Shown: positions 30,190 to 41,040 of the stretch, piece by piece | Numbering within the stretch: position 1 is the stretch's first letter | Layout of the letters: each line of letters begins with the position of its first letter | From: Symbiodinium natans | Taxonomy: Eukaryota; Sar; Dinophyceae; Suessiales; Symbiodiniaceae | Assembly (NCBI GenBank): GCA_905221605.1 | Contig: CAJNDS010002335.1 | Location: forward strand, 408,887-472,886 | Direction: 5' to 3' | Length of the DNA: 64,000 nt | Program-made: the position numbers and the translations under genes | Notes under the pieces: model-generated | Seen by the model: only the letters and a program-made list of their open reading frames with translations | What the model was told of the DNA's origin: nothing | The model's database searches: none

Positions 30190-30202
30190 ATGCTGTCATC
30201 CC
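30150..30202 (+). CDS. Possible upstream exon of the FGP/DGS-repeat protein
   Basis: The + frame reads LTCLAFGPESSYAVI, close to the repeat unit of the next exon (LAFxGSENYYLRFSDG). The 3' splice donor is not obvious, so the boundary is approximate. Confidence 0.4.
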
Positions 30203-30264
30203 ACCGAGCAGCTCATTCCCCTGTGCCTTTTGAAAAAAAAAACAACCCAACAAGCTCCTCACAG

Positions 30265-31057
30265 GCACGAAGTATGTTGAGTATCTGGCCTTCTCTGGCT
30301 CAGAAAACTACTACCTGCGCTTTTCGGATGGCAGCTGGGACACGAAGCTGTCTCCGGCACTCCTCGGGATGATTGAACAACATGGTGTTACATGGATAAC
30401 CTTTGGCACTGACAGTTGCATCTTTAAATCCGCGCAGGGGCAGCTGCACTGCTGGAATGTCCCAAGTGAGTTGGAGGAAAAGCTGGCCTCTGCAACGGAC
30501 CTCCGGTTTGTCAGTTTAGGCACTGCAGGCTCCTATTGCGCAATTTCGAGTCGGACCGCATCTGGAGCGGAGTCCCCAACACCTTAGACGAGATTCTGAA
30601 GACGAAGACTGTGCCTGATTCCAAGGCAAACATCCGAACGTTCGACGCCGTGTGGCTTTCAGCTTATGATGACCGCTTCTATTTGGAGTACAATGGGGGC
30701 GCCGCTTATTGGCATGGAGTGACCTGCTCTGACTTCACGGCCATGATGCAGTGCGACACCATGCTGTGCCCAGAAGACGTGTATTACACCAATGATTCCA
30801 TTTCAAGTACTTTCTCAGATGGCAGATCCATCTACGATGCTGCGGCAAGTTTCAACACACACAGCTTACGGGTAACGGACTTTCCGTTGATGCACGTGTT
30901 CAGAAGTGGCAGTTGTTATTTCAGTCGCAACAACCGGCACTTGTGGGTCTTTCGCAACTCCGGCGTGGATTTGGTACCGGTCAAGTTGGTACGGCGTCCC
31001 GCTCGCTCCAGTCGCTTGCTCCCACGAGAGCATGTTTGTGTGCGGTACGCTCGGTAG
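30265..31057 (+). pseudogene. FGP..SY..DGS repeat protein with one frameshift
   Basis: After acceptor CCTCACAG the frame reads YVEYLAFSGSENYYLRFSDG, then SWDTK and a second unit (VTWITFGTDSCIFKS). A third unit is cut at GSYCA near 30,536: the remaining homologous sequence (NFESDRIWSGVPNTLDEIL, then FYLEYNGGAAYWHGV) continues in another frame to a TAG at 31,055-31,057. One missing base would explain the break. The C-terminal part contains VYYTNDSISSTFSDGRSI.., ..FPLMHVFRSGS and ..NNRHLWVFRNSGVDLVPV. From memory this resembles a small eukaryotic domain of the type YTQDSI..F.DGR..DNRRL..F. Function unknown. A recent mutation, programmed frameshift, editing or assembly error are all possible. Confidence 0.65.
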
Positions 31058-31192
31058 GAAGACATACCTTGCAAGCGTCACTTGCGAAGACTGAGCTTGG
31101 CTGGCTGAATTGTTTCTATAATGCGCAGAGGAAACTCTGCCAACTCATATGTCCGCTCCTGTTCGTGGTCGTTCGTACCATCCTGTTGATGA

Positions 31193-31224
<32 letters not shown>

Positions 31225-33400
31225 GCTCTCAATCTATCCCCGATAGCAGTGACTGCAGCATTCCGTTTGAATTTGAACGTCCTTGCCAATTTCAATACAG
31301 TAACGGCTGTGAGTAAGGATGCACAGCGCTTTTGGCTTTTGCGCCTGCGCACGCACAACTGCGAGTCGAAGACCTACCCTAAAACAGGTACATTCCGGCC
31401 TTTGCCAACATGGTGGTGCTGCCGAAGAGAGGGCAGAAGGCCGTCGGGCCGAAGCGAATCTTGTGATGAAACCCAAAACCCTTTTGCCGCTCTGCAGAGA
31501 TAGGGCTGCAGAAACCCTAAACTCTACACCCCAAAACCTATCTTGCAGCTCTTGTCTTGATTTTGCTTGACCATGTCCTCTGCGATAAGGACAGCCGGAC
31601 CAAAAGCTATTTTAAGACTCAAAGCCACTCCTGCCACTAACTAAGCCTTGAGAAGCCCTCAAATGCCTGAGGCCATCCATGCCCAAAACTCTGACTCACG
31701 CCCTCCGGGTACTTTCTATACACCACACCGGGTATGTCACGCAACATGAGGATTTATAGGGGTCATGGGACGGTTCGGTCGGCTGCGAATGCACGCAGCC
31801 TTCAAACCTCCTTCTCAGCAGTCTCTTGCCCTGAAGCTCTTCCGGGCACCTCCCGAGCAAGGGGTGAGGGTGAGAAATCTCTGCATCAGGAGAACCAGCC
31901 CTGCGACAAGGCAGGGTTTGTCAGAGTGTTTCCTCCCGGGCTCCAGGCTCGAGGGTACTTCAAAGGTTGTTTGCCAGAGGCAGGCAAGACCCAAGACCCG
32001 ACCTGTGAGCAGCTGTTGGGAGTGCAGAAGCCACGTTTGCCTGCGGGTTCTGTACTTTCCCAAAGATCGACTCGGCGATCAGAGACAGAGACAGAGAGAC
32101 AGAGAGAGTGTGAGTGTGAGTCGGAGTAAGGGCGTGGGCATGAGCGTGAGCGAGCGAGAGAGTCTTCAACCTCTGTTGAGCTGGAAGCCGTGCGTCGCCA
32201 CGTAGAGCCCCCCGACAGTTCACTCCAAACATGTAAACGTGCAAGAAACTGAGAGGCAGGACTTGAGAACTTGAAGATGAGCTGTGCTCCTCCGAGACAG
32301 CCCAGGCCATCACATTGCGACAGCTGATGACCCACACATCAGGCCGGGGGAATTCACTTTAGGTTCGTTGGGGGTTGGAGCTTCAAAGGGAAAGAGTACC
32401 ATCCAGCAGGTTTCAGGACACCTGCCTTAGGGCTGTGGGGCTGGTCGGCCAGAAGCGACGCCGAAAGCGCAAGTGCACCCCAACGCTCAATTCTTCTATT
32501 CAGCATCCTCCCTCCACCCATCTCCACCCTACGCCTAATCCGACGAGGGCTGCCAGCTGGCAGAGCAAAGTCGGCTCTGTGGTATGCCTGATATGCAAAT
32601 GTTTTTGCTACAGTGTCGAGTTTGAAGGTTCCAGCCATCACTCCGTGCTTAACAACGCAGTTAGTACTGTTGTCATACAATGTAATTCTCTACCGCATTA
32701 GACATGTACTCCGGCTTTCGGCATGTAGGGAGGTTTCGTTTTTCGCAGATTGATTAGAACTGTGGAGGGCTTGAAGCCTTCACTTGCTGAGTTGCTGATG
32801 CTGGGCATGTGCATTGTTCTTGTTCCGACTCTGCCGCAGGCATAGGCTACGGGGCCACGCTGGACGACCCCTGGCCCCCCGAGAAAGGCCGGATAGGGCT
32901 CGACACACCCAAAATCTCTTTCTCTAAACTCCATAAGCCCCATGAGCCATGCATGAAGCCAAGGCCCGAACGAAGGCCCTCAACGCACGAAGGTCCTCGG
33001 GCCGAGGTTCTCGGATTTCAAAATGTGACACGTGTGGATCAGGCAGAAAGCGAGGTTTGCAATGTGATGTGAGGGTGAGCCTTGCCGACATGCGCATGGT
33101 GTACGGGACACACGGTCTCCTATGGCTGAACACTTCTGGGTTTGCACCAAGAGGTGCAAGTCAAATCCGAACTTTGACGCCTTGAAACACAAACGGCTCG
33201 TCCATACACATCCCGCCGCCGTTGCAACCGTACCCTATTTTTATTGAAAGTTAGTGTTTCGCCTAGGCGAAATGCATATTTTGGCAGCTGGAAAAACGAG
33301 CCTATTTTTGACGTCGTCGTTGCGAATCCTCGGGTTTTTGCAAAATTTTGGGGTCCAATTTTGGTTTCGGCTCGCAGAGCAATGCAGTGCGACTTTTGCT
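31058..33400. other. Intergenic stretch
   Basis: A (CT)n tract lies at 31,198-31,226 and a GAGACAGAGAGACAG tract near 32,080-32,160. Overlapping open frames at 31,734-32,205 have no recognisable motif. A 14-bp palindrome TTCGCCTAGGCGAA lies at about 33,256-33,270. Confidence 0.4.
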
Positions 33401-33429
33401 TTCTTGCATGTGCCGTCGGGAGGCAAGTG

Positions 33430-33777
33430 TCAAAGCTTTGCAACGGCTTTGCCGGTTTGGACGAACAAGTCATTTCCTTGGAGCTCATGTCTCCATTGGT
33501 AGGATCTGACATACTGCATCGCCAGGCTTGTTTTTTTCGAAGCCAAGCAGCTGGGCAGAAACTTCTTGACATGGCCCCAGAAGCCATCGATGGTGCCTGT
33601 GTGCACCTTGACTTTTCTGTGGTTGATCCGTCTTGTGACGGAAAAAACCCCGTTACTGTGATTACAGGCTGCATGTGTGAGATGAAACTGCTGACAAAGT
33701 CCACGGTAGACTCTGGCTCCATCAGTGATGAGGATGGTTTTCTTGTTCTGCTCAGAGCGTCGCGCCACACTTTCCAT
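33430..33777 (-). mobile_element. ISXO2/IS1595-like transposase fragment
   Basis: The minus strand encodes ILITDGARVYRGLC, then HAACNHSNGVF.. and VHTGTIDGFWGHVKKFLP.., ..YVRSYQWRHEL... This is the C-terminal half of the DDE_Tnp_IS1595 (ISXO2-like) domain: the second catalytic aspartate (TDG), the N-H-S-N-G segment and the final acidic motif, usually IExxW and here IDGFW with Asp for Glu. The N-terminal zinc ribbon and first catalytic Asp are absent upstream; the DNA there is AT-rich. It is therefore a truncated copy, probably inactive. It is the only well-supported coding sequence on the minus strand. No terminal inverted repeats were found. Confidence 0.8.
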
Positions 33778-33972
33778 TGCTCCAACCTTCCATTTGAGAA
33801 TTTTAATGATATGAACACGTTATACTATTTTTCTTTATGTTATTAGTATATGATTAGAGTATTATTTCAATGAGATTTTTGATGTTGAATAAATTAGATT
33901 CTTACACGTCTTGAAGCTGCCGAGTTGGAAGGTTTGGTGCGAAGAGTGAAACCCCAGCCTAAACCCGAAAGC

Positions 33973-34093
33973 CTATCTGACAGACATCGCAAGACGTCCT
34001 GCCTGCAAAATGCGATCCCGGCGTGGACATCTGCGAAGTCGAAGTTGCGGAAGCCAGCGAGGTCATGCGGCAAAGGAACATCTTGACAGCGAA
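33973..34093 (+). CDS. Unrecognised exon (ARRPACKCDPGVDICEVEV)
   Basis: The + frame reads AYLTDIARRPACKCDPGVD, then ICEVEVAEASEVMRQRNILTAK, and either stops at TAA (about 34,095) or splices at GTAAAA within it. The acidic, cysteine-containing composition looks coding. The minus reading of the same bases is also open. No family recognised. Confidence 0.4.
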
Positions 34094-34436
34094 GTAAAAG
34101 CACGAAGGCCAGCAGGCAGGAGAGCCAGCAGTGGAACACAGCGGGCTCCGGCGACATGGAAGAGATGCAGTAAGCGAGACAAGTCTGCAGGAATTGGCCG
34201 AAACATGTCGGTAAAGGGTAGGTGAGGCCTTTGGGGTATTTGAGGAGGAGAATGCCAAGTGGGAAGGTTTTTTTTTGGGTGGATGCTGGGTGGAGAATTC
34301 GGGGGGCAGTGAGGACGGAATGGTACAAGGCCCTTCAGGGTACAATTCGTGTTCACCAGGACGTAACGAAGCTCCTACAGCCCAAACCCCAAAGGAAAAG
34401 GACGGGTTGGCCAGGGTAGACAGGAAAGAACGGAAC

Positions 34437-34440
<4 letters not shown>

Positions 34441-34477
<37 letters not shown>

Positions 34478-34487
34478 ACCCCCACCC
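34441..34487. repeat. Poly-C tract
   Basis: About 37 uninterrupted C followed by ACCCCCACCCC. Length is likely polymorphic or uncertain in assembly. Confidence 0.9.
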
Positions 34488-34637
34488 CAAAACCAGGTAC
34501 GGTTTCACCGCCTTCTGCATACACATGCGATGTATGGCGATGGAGCTCTGACATTCGCAGCGGCACCTCCCCCTCAAAAGCCTTGGGCCTGCCGGGATCT
34601 GCAAAGACAGTGACCGGGAGTGGTCTTCAGATTGCAG

Positions 34638-34711
34638 GTTCGTACTACAAGATCTACGAGGAGCTGTCCGAGCGAACGAGAAGCCAGAACCCTGATCTGC
34701 TAAACTTCTGA
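34638..34711 (+). CDS. Unrecognised terminal exon
   Basis: After acceptor AGATTGCAG the frame reads SYYKIYEELSERTRSQNPDL, then LNF and a TGA at 34,709-34,711. Coding-like helical composition. It may be the end of a gene whose other exons lie upstream, possibly the one at 33,973. Confidence 0.45.
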
Positions 34712-34930
34712 ATCCTCGCCCCCTCTTTCGGGGAGAGGGGGGGGCGGGTGGGTTTAAAAGGATGCAGGGCTTTAAGGTTGAAGGCGTTCACGGCAGCCTC
34801 ACCTCTGCATTTCAACCATGCACTCATGATCACTTCTGTCACGCCTATGACGCCATGCTCAAGCAAGTAATGTTTGTTCCCTTTCCTCGGTCAGCCACGA
34901 TCGAGGTGGTGCGATCACCAGCCTGGAGCA

Positions 34931-35045
34931 ATGGCTTCCCCCTCAGCCAAGAGAGACCCCCTTCTCAATCCCGACGGAAGCTGGGGTGTAGGCTTGCCGT
35001 TTCACATAGAAGCCAATCTGGGAGCCGACTTGACTGAATCCCCAG
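34931..35045 (+). CDS. Possible first exon of an unrecognised gene
   Basis: An ATG opens a frame reading MASPSAKRDPLLNPDGSWG, then VGLPFHIEANLGADLTESPG, ending at a GT donor (GTGTGT). Start codon, composition and donor suit a 5' coding exon. No family recognised. Confidence 0.45.
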
Positions 35046-35361
35046 GTGTGTCCCCCACCAGTGTCTATTGACTTCGGCTCAGGTTTGGGACATGTTGCGT
35101 GGCCGGTTGAGGGATTCATTCGTGGTTCAGTGCCTGCTCGCGACTCCATGTCGCCCCTGAACAGCCTCTAAGAGCTTTGCAAGGCTTGAAAACACCAAGG
35201 GCTCGTGTTTTACTTGCAGCAAACTCACTTTTGGGGCTTGAGAATAAGGGGCTTGAACAGCGTTGGGGAAAGCAACCCTTGTTTGACACGCTCGGATGTC
35301 AAAGCTCGACGCTACGCCAAGACCAGACACGTACAGTTTGGACCGTCTTTATTCAATGCAG

Positions 35362-35414
35362 GTGTTGAGATACCGGTCACCTTCGAAATATTGAAGACAC
35401 CCGTGGGCTATTAA
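35362..35414 (+). CDS. Small unrecognised exon
   Basis: After acceptor CAATGCAG the frame reads VEIPVTFEILKTPVGY and a TAA. It could be the next exon of the gene starting at 34,931, or a short 3' exon. Confidence 0.35.
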
Positions 35415-35518
35415 TGTAGCACAAGATGCACAAAATCTCTTCGCACTAAACCGGACCTGCAGACAAGAGCCCCCCCCCCCTCGAGAGCCGAGATGCAGAA
35501 CAGAGACCACCCAGAAAG

Positions 35519-35594
35519 GTGCGACGAGCTGGCAAAAGTCCCCCTGAAGGGACAGCCCGGGCGCTACTGGGTCCGCCTGGCATATCTTATCATG
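35519..35594 (+). CDS. Unrecognised exon (CDELAKVPLKGQPGRYWVRL)
   Basis: After acceptor CAGAAAG the frame reads CDELAKVPLKGQPGRYWVRL, then AYLIM, before a GT donor (GTCTGG). Aromatic and basic residues and the absence of low complexity suggest a genuine exon. Confidence 0.45.
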
Positions 35595-35599
35595 GTCTG

Positions 35600-36888
35600 G
35601 CGGTTAAAAGGGGCTAAAGGGGCTATGGGGCGCGGGGGCCTTCACAGGGATGACCACTAGATTCTTGAACCCTGCTTGAAGCCAGCCCTGGGGCAGGATT
35701 ACAGCTACAGCCTGGATGTTCTCGGACGGGTCGCACCCTGAGCAGGCGCTTCTTGAGATCACTCAGGCTAGGGCAACTCCCAGTCTGGATTTCAACATGG
35801 AAAGCGCTGTGATTTTTTCTCCAGTAAATCATACAGTAATAATGAATCAAAAGGTTGCGCAGTATGCAGGCTGGCTGCAGTCACCCTGAAGACGAATGCT
35901 GGATGCTCTTTGTTAGCCTCCCCCTTCACCCCCCCGCTTGTAACGCCAAGCTTCCCAAGTCTTGTGGGGACGATGAAGGCTCTCCCGCCTAAATGCTCCG
36001 GTCCGTATCAGCTCAGGAGGACGAGAGGCAATCCGGGCCTATAAATCCTCAACCCATCTCACCCCCCAAAACATCCCTCCTTTTTGGAAACCCCGGCCAT
36101 CCGCGCACCCAAACACGTTCAACCCGAAACTTAAACTAGCCTTGCCTGGGTCTGAGCCCGTTAAATACCCTTAGTTAATTTCATTTGCTGCTGGGCATCA
36201 TCCCAAGATCGCCCCAGTGCCAGACATGCCGAAACTCGCAAACTTGTGGGGCTCGATCTTGACCACACAGGCGAAGCCTTACAAGCTCCAGGGATCGAAT
36301 GGGCACTAGAGGGCACTCATCATGTGGTGGATGCAGCCGGCATAAGACCTACGGCAATCTGGCAGCCTAGCAACCTTACCAGCTACACAAGCCGGGGGTT
36401 TGTAAGCTGACGACTACGACATGTCAAGAATGAGACAAGCTGCACTCGAGCTGCCAACTCATCCTGAAACCTCAAGATGCCACGGCTTTTAGCCCTCCTG
36501 ACAAAACATGCCTTTCAGCTGAGGAGCATTGACTTTTTACCTACACCACGTACAGCACTGTGACATATGTTGTATGGGGCTGGTGGGTGGGAGGGGTATA
36601 CCGTCTTTCATGGTGACCCTTCTGCGCTGGGCGGCGACGCTGGCACAATGGAGAATGCTGCACGCGGAGGCCCTACCCGAAGCTTCATGACCACGAATCC
36701 ACCCTAAAAGTCAGATGCTTCCTTTCGATATTTACATATGTTATGTATTATATACTCCTCTCTCTCTCTGTATATGATATGCTTGTTTATCAATATAAAC
36801 GTGTTCTTCACCATACTATTTTTTGTTTGATTGCGGATTGCAGGTTACGCATTACATAACATTACATTTTATACGCCATATGTATATA

Positions 36889-36925
<37 letters not shown>

Positions 36926-37285
36926 GTATAATTCGTATAGTATAGTATTGTCCATCTCTAAGTCGATCCACCCTGAGCTGTTGCTCTCACGCCGACGATT
37001 TCATCCACGGGACTTCCGTAGATCGCCACCTGAGGGCACAGATTCTTGCACTCCAGACGGGAACACTAGAGAATGCATCGGCCGGTTGAAAGTAGAGTTG
37101 TTTCAGGAGTCAGCATCAAGATACATCAAGCCTAGAAGATGCTTCTACATGCTTCTGCAAGCAGCCACCCCTCCTAACCACCCCCTCGACCCCGCCCCCC
37201 ACCCCCCCCTCCCCATTCCTCAGCACAGGCCCCGGTGGAGAGCTGCTCACAGGTGCTGTCGCACCTCTGCTTGATGATATGATGG
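35600..37285. other. Non-coding stretch
   Basis: No supported exon. AT-rich DNA with (CT)n at about 36,759-36,770 and 36,891-36,922 lies at 36.72-36.95 kb. Confidence 0.5.
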
Positions 37286-37291
37286 GGCCAG

Positions 37292-37330
37292 GGTGCGCGA
37301 AATCTATGATGTCGAGCTCGGGCCATTCAG
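37292..37330 (+). CDS. Exon 1 of an unrecognised three-exon chain
   Basis: After GGGGCCAG the frame reads VREIYDVELGPF. The following dinucleotide is GC (GCAACA), and the two leftover bases are completed by the first base of the exon at 37,531 to give VELGPFR-PSQRVYDAKV. Phase agreement across a GC-AG intron supports both exons. No family recognised. Confidence 0.45.
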
Positions 37331-37530
37331 GCAACAGACTAAAAGCGCTGTGTCCCTTCTGACAGGAGTCTGAAGTTGACCTCTAAGTTCAGAGGGTTGA
37401 GGGTTAGTTTTAGGGTATGGCTGCTGAGGGGTTGAGAGGTCTCCCGGCTTGCGCCGAAACAGCCTTAAGAGCTCTAAACCCTGCAACCCCAAAGCCACGG
37501 CCGCTGCATGTAGCGGGGAATCAAGTAAAG

Positions 37531-37587
37531 GCCGAGCCAGCGCGTCTACGATGCCAAGGTCTTCCTGGAGCCGGCCAGCGGGCACAA
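37531..37587 (+). CDS. Exon 2 of an unrecognised three-exon chain
   Basis: The frame reads PSQRVYDAKVFLEPASG after acceptor AAGTAAAG. The 3' boundary is likely a GC dinucleotide near 37,580-37,590. Confidence 0.45.
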
Positions 37588-37661
37588 ACAAGCCTCACCC
37601 CCAAACCCTATATCCTCCGAGGATCATCCGATAGAATTGGCAAGGCCACACACAAATCGAG

Positions 37662-37693
37662 ACGTGTACGAATTCGACAGCCCCTTCAGACCC
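37662..37693 (+). CDS. Exon 3 (micro-exon) of an unrecognised chain
   Basis: After ATCGAG the frame reads DVYEFDSPF. Same style as the two preceding exons; boundaries are approximate. Confidence 0.35.
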
Positions 37694-37699
37694 AGGGTT

Positions 37700-39230
37700 C
37701 TGGCACGTTGTAGCTTTGAGCCATGAGTATCTTAGCGACTTTTTGGGAGCGATGGAATTCAGGGCTTCAGAATGAATTTGGGAGAGGGCAGGGGAAGACG
37801 CTGTCAGAGTCCCTTTGAGGTTCAGTCGGAGAGCTAGAAGATGTTTGGTTTTGGAGTCGCGGTACCTTTCTGAATCCTATCGCCGACCGCAGACTCTGGG
37901 ATTCTCATGGGCTTCGGGAGGTGACCAACTGGCTCCGCGAATCGACGATGAGTACAGAGGTGACTTGGGTATAGGGGCTTGTGGGCCTGTACAGAGCGAG
38001 CCAGCATCTCGGGCCACAGCTACGGGCCCATCATGAATCACACAATGGTCTTCTCTTCTCCTCGGCAAGATGCAGTTTGTCATGTCCAGTTGGCTCAGTT
38101 GTCTTGAACACTCAGAATGGGAAAGGTGAGGACATTACCGCGCACTGTTTTCCAACCCCTCGGCTGAAGCCAGATTTTGTCTCGCATCTTGGAAAGTGAC
38201 TGCTGTTGAGGGATCTATGTGCAACAGGGATACCTTAAACTTGAGACATTGCCACGTTTTTTTCATTCCTTGTTGCGCATTGTGACGGACACTATGGCCG
38301 AACATGTGGAACGATCAGCCTGGCAAGCTTAGAAGCGGAACGCCTCACAGCCATGGGCTTGAGATGCATGTCTCCATTCAATATCAATTGCGAGACATCC
38401 GCTTGACATAGAACAGGTTATGATGGCAATAATAGAGCCACAATAGTTACAACAACCATACTCAGAGTGATGACAAGCCATGAGTCGCAAGCAGTTTCGG
38501 GAGAGAGGTGTTGAGGTTTGTGGCATATATATATATGTAAAGGTATTATATTTGTGTATATATATATATAGGGGCTGATCTTGATTCTGGACTCTTGTGG
38601 TTACCTTAAATATGTAAGGAGCAATGCTTTAATATCGACCCCCGAGAAGGGTCCATTTACTGACCCCCTTAGCCTCCTAAGCTGCAAGTACTCCACATGG
38701 CGAGTGGCAGGACCAATACCTGATGGGAGAGCTGGGTGGTGAGGTGAACTTTGCTTGTGTCCTGCGCTCAGCCCTGAAGCCGATTTTGGGGGTTTCCGAA
38801 ATTAGGGGTACCTTATTGGGGTCCTGATTATCCGGGAATCCTAAAAATTGGGGACTATATTAGGGGTCCCTTGTTTTCGTAAACCTTATGTTGTGGCTGA
38901 GCTGATTGTGGCGGCTTGGGGTTCATATCTCGGTTTTCGGGGCTGTCGCATGTCACATCACACGAGCGGTCAAGTAGGCAAGCCAAGCAAACAGGTGCAT
39001 AATGCGCCAGAGCAAATGCCTGGAACCCTAAACACGAACAAAAGCTACATACCCTGAACCCCTCTAGGGCCTAGCCGGCCTGCTGTAGCCGTGCCACGCA
39101 GACCCAGGAGCCATCACAATGTTTCTCGGTTGTCTGTGTCGCGGAGAGGATCTCCATCTCAATCGCGTTCCTTGGCTTCAGCTAGCCATGTTTTTGAAAT
39201 CGCGCGCGCTTGCTACAAGATGTTCTTTAT
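37700..39230. other. Stretch with few signals
   Basis: One possible exon end reads APRIDDEYR before a GT at about 37,960. (TA)n tracts lie at 38,526-38,537 and 38,557-38,571. Otherwise nothing was recognised. Confidence 0.35.
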
Positions 39231-39233
39231 CAG

Positions 39234-39655
39234 TGACGTTCGAGGTCCTGCCTCTATGGCGCTAGCTGCCGCGAGATTCCCTGGGAAAGCCTGCGCAACA
39301 CGCCCTGGGAGAATTTGATTCGGAATCCATGGCCTGTTTTCGAGCTGGTTGCCAAATGGGGGCGTGCCCACAGAGAGTCCGCAGAGAAGCAAGCAAGCGT
39401 GACCGAGCTTTGTACCGAGAAGTCTTCATCGAGTCTTCTCAACTTCGACGGGAAGTACTTTGATGATCAGATCTCACGCCTGGAGTCTTCTCCCAGCCTG
39501 CGCAGGAAGGGATCCCAGCTGTTGGCTGCAACCTTACTGGAGGAGGCAAATCTGGTAGAGTGGTCATACTTGCAGGACTTCTGCGGACGACTGCTCTGGA
39601 GCACGCTGATTATCACCTTGGCGTTGGCACGCGACGGCGCTGCTTTATCTGTTGG
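39234..39655 (+). CDS. Long unrecognised exon (IPWESLRNTPWENLIRNPW)
   Basis: A continuous frame reads IPWESLRNTPWENLIRNPW, then PVFELVAKWGRAHRESAEKQ.., ..LNFDGKYFDDQISRLESSP.., ..LLEEANLVEWSYLQDFCGRL.. and a hydrophobic LLWSTLIITLALA. It would end at the GT of GTATGC at 39,656; reading through continues to 39,776. The composition is clearly protein-like, and the tryptophan-rich N-terminal part with W-E-x-L repeats is distinctive. No family recognised. The 5' boundary is set only by an upstream in-frame stop. Confidence 0.6.
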
Positions 39656-41040
39656 GTATGCCTTGAGAAATCTGTGGCTTTATGTCATCCACACCTCCCT
39701 CGAAACAACTTTCATGGACCAGGAGGCTCCAGCAGGCCTGCTAACCTTGACTTCGTGCCTTACTTGTTCCATATAGTTGCGCGCCCAACGTACTTCGCGG
39801 TGTAACATCTGGACGGTTGGTCCTGTCAGTTGCGGCCCGGGTTCAGACTTCGAGGCCAGCTTCTTGTGGCTGAACTTAAGCCGTAAACTCTAGCAGGGCT
39901 GCATGGTTTTTGTGATCCTGATGACCTTGCCTCGCATGTCTGAGTCAAGGAACTGGCCTGAAACGCCAGTTTACCCAACTAGCGCAGGTGCAGGGCAAGT
40001 GTGCGACATGCGAAACGCGGCATTGTAGCATGTGACCAAGGTCCTACAACCCTTGTGCCCCTAAACTTTGAGCCCCTATTAACCCGCTGTAAACCCTAAA
40101 CCACTCCCCGACTCCCTATATGAACCCTAGAGGCACTGACGGCCTACAGCCAGAGCTGCCATACATGGAGCTGCTGGCGACCGGCCCGTGGAATGTGCTG
40201 CCATTTGCTGGACATTTAGATTTTTCGGTGTCGCACAGGCGTTTCAGGGCTGAGGGTGGGGGGGGGTCCTCGTTCCACAAACGCCCCATTGCTTCACATC
40301 ACAGGCATAGACACTTGGGGCTGAACAGGGCTTCTTGTGCCCACTCCGGGCTGAGAAACGTGACCATCTAAACCCACAATTTTTGGCGCGCGAAGTCCCG
40401 AAACTGAGAGTTCTCTGAGGCAATTTCTGCCCGTCCTCGTGGCCGAAGAGCCGCGGCCGCTCTTGGAAAAGACGTTCCAGTCTTCCTATATATAATCCAG
40501 ACATGGGAATTGCATTTGTTAGGTCCCTGTAAGTCTCATCAAGGATGTCTGACGAACATCCCCCTCTTCACCCTAAACCCTAAACCCGAAACCCTAAACC
40601 CTAAACCGAATGTGGGGCAACATGTCATGTCCTCAGCGGCAGGAGCGGGTTTCGACCATAGGCTTCGAGGTCATCGACTCAGCAGAAGCTTGGCGCAAGA
40701 GACCAGCGTGTTGATTTGGCCCGTGACCTCAGCCCTGAGACCCTGGAGCCTGGACCCTCAATGAATCTTCATGAAAAGAAGACACACACACACATATATA
40801 TATATATATATGCTCACCCCCCCCCCCTACGACAGACCCCGGAAGCGAAAAAAAGGCTACGGACAGCATAGCTGCACACAGCAGCCAGACACGTTAACAA
40901 ACAATAGATGTATACATATATATATATTTATGTGTGTATATCTATATATGGTACCTCCCCCCCCCCAAAAAAAAAAACACGTCTCCATATGCTCTTCCCT
41001 GAAGTCCGACAGATCGGCCTGCCAGTTTGGTCATGGTAGG
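39656..41040. other. Transition into the satellite block
   Basis: It contains a possible short exon with MVFVILMTLPRMSESRNWP near 39,902, telomere-like CCCTAAA units at 40,566-40,608, (TA)n at about 40,795-40,811 and 40,915-40,930, and short poly-C/poly-A runs. Confidence 0.4.
40566..40608. repeat. Telomere-like CCCTAAA tract
   Basis: Five to six units, one as CCCGAAA. Confidence 0.75.

Noticed and set aside
33120-33846. 200- and 232-codon frames overlapping the transposase on both strands
   Set aside because: Only the minus frame at 33,430-33,777 matches a known protein family; the others are shadows.
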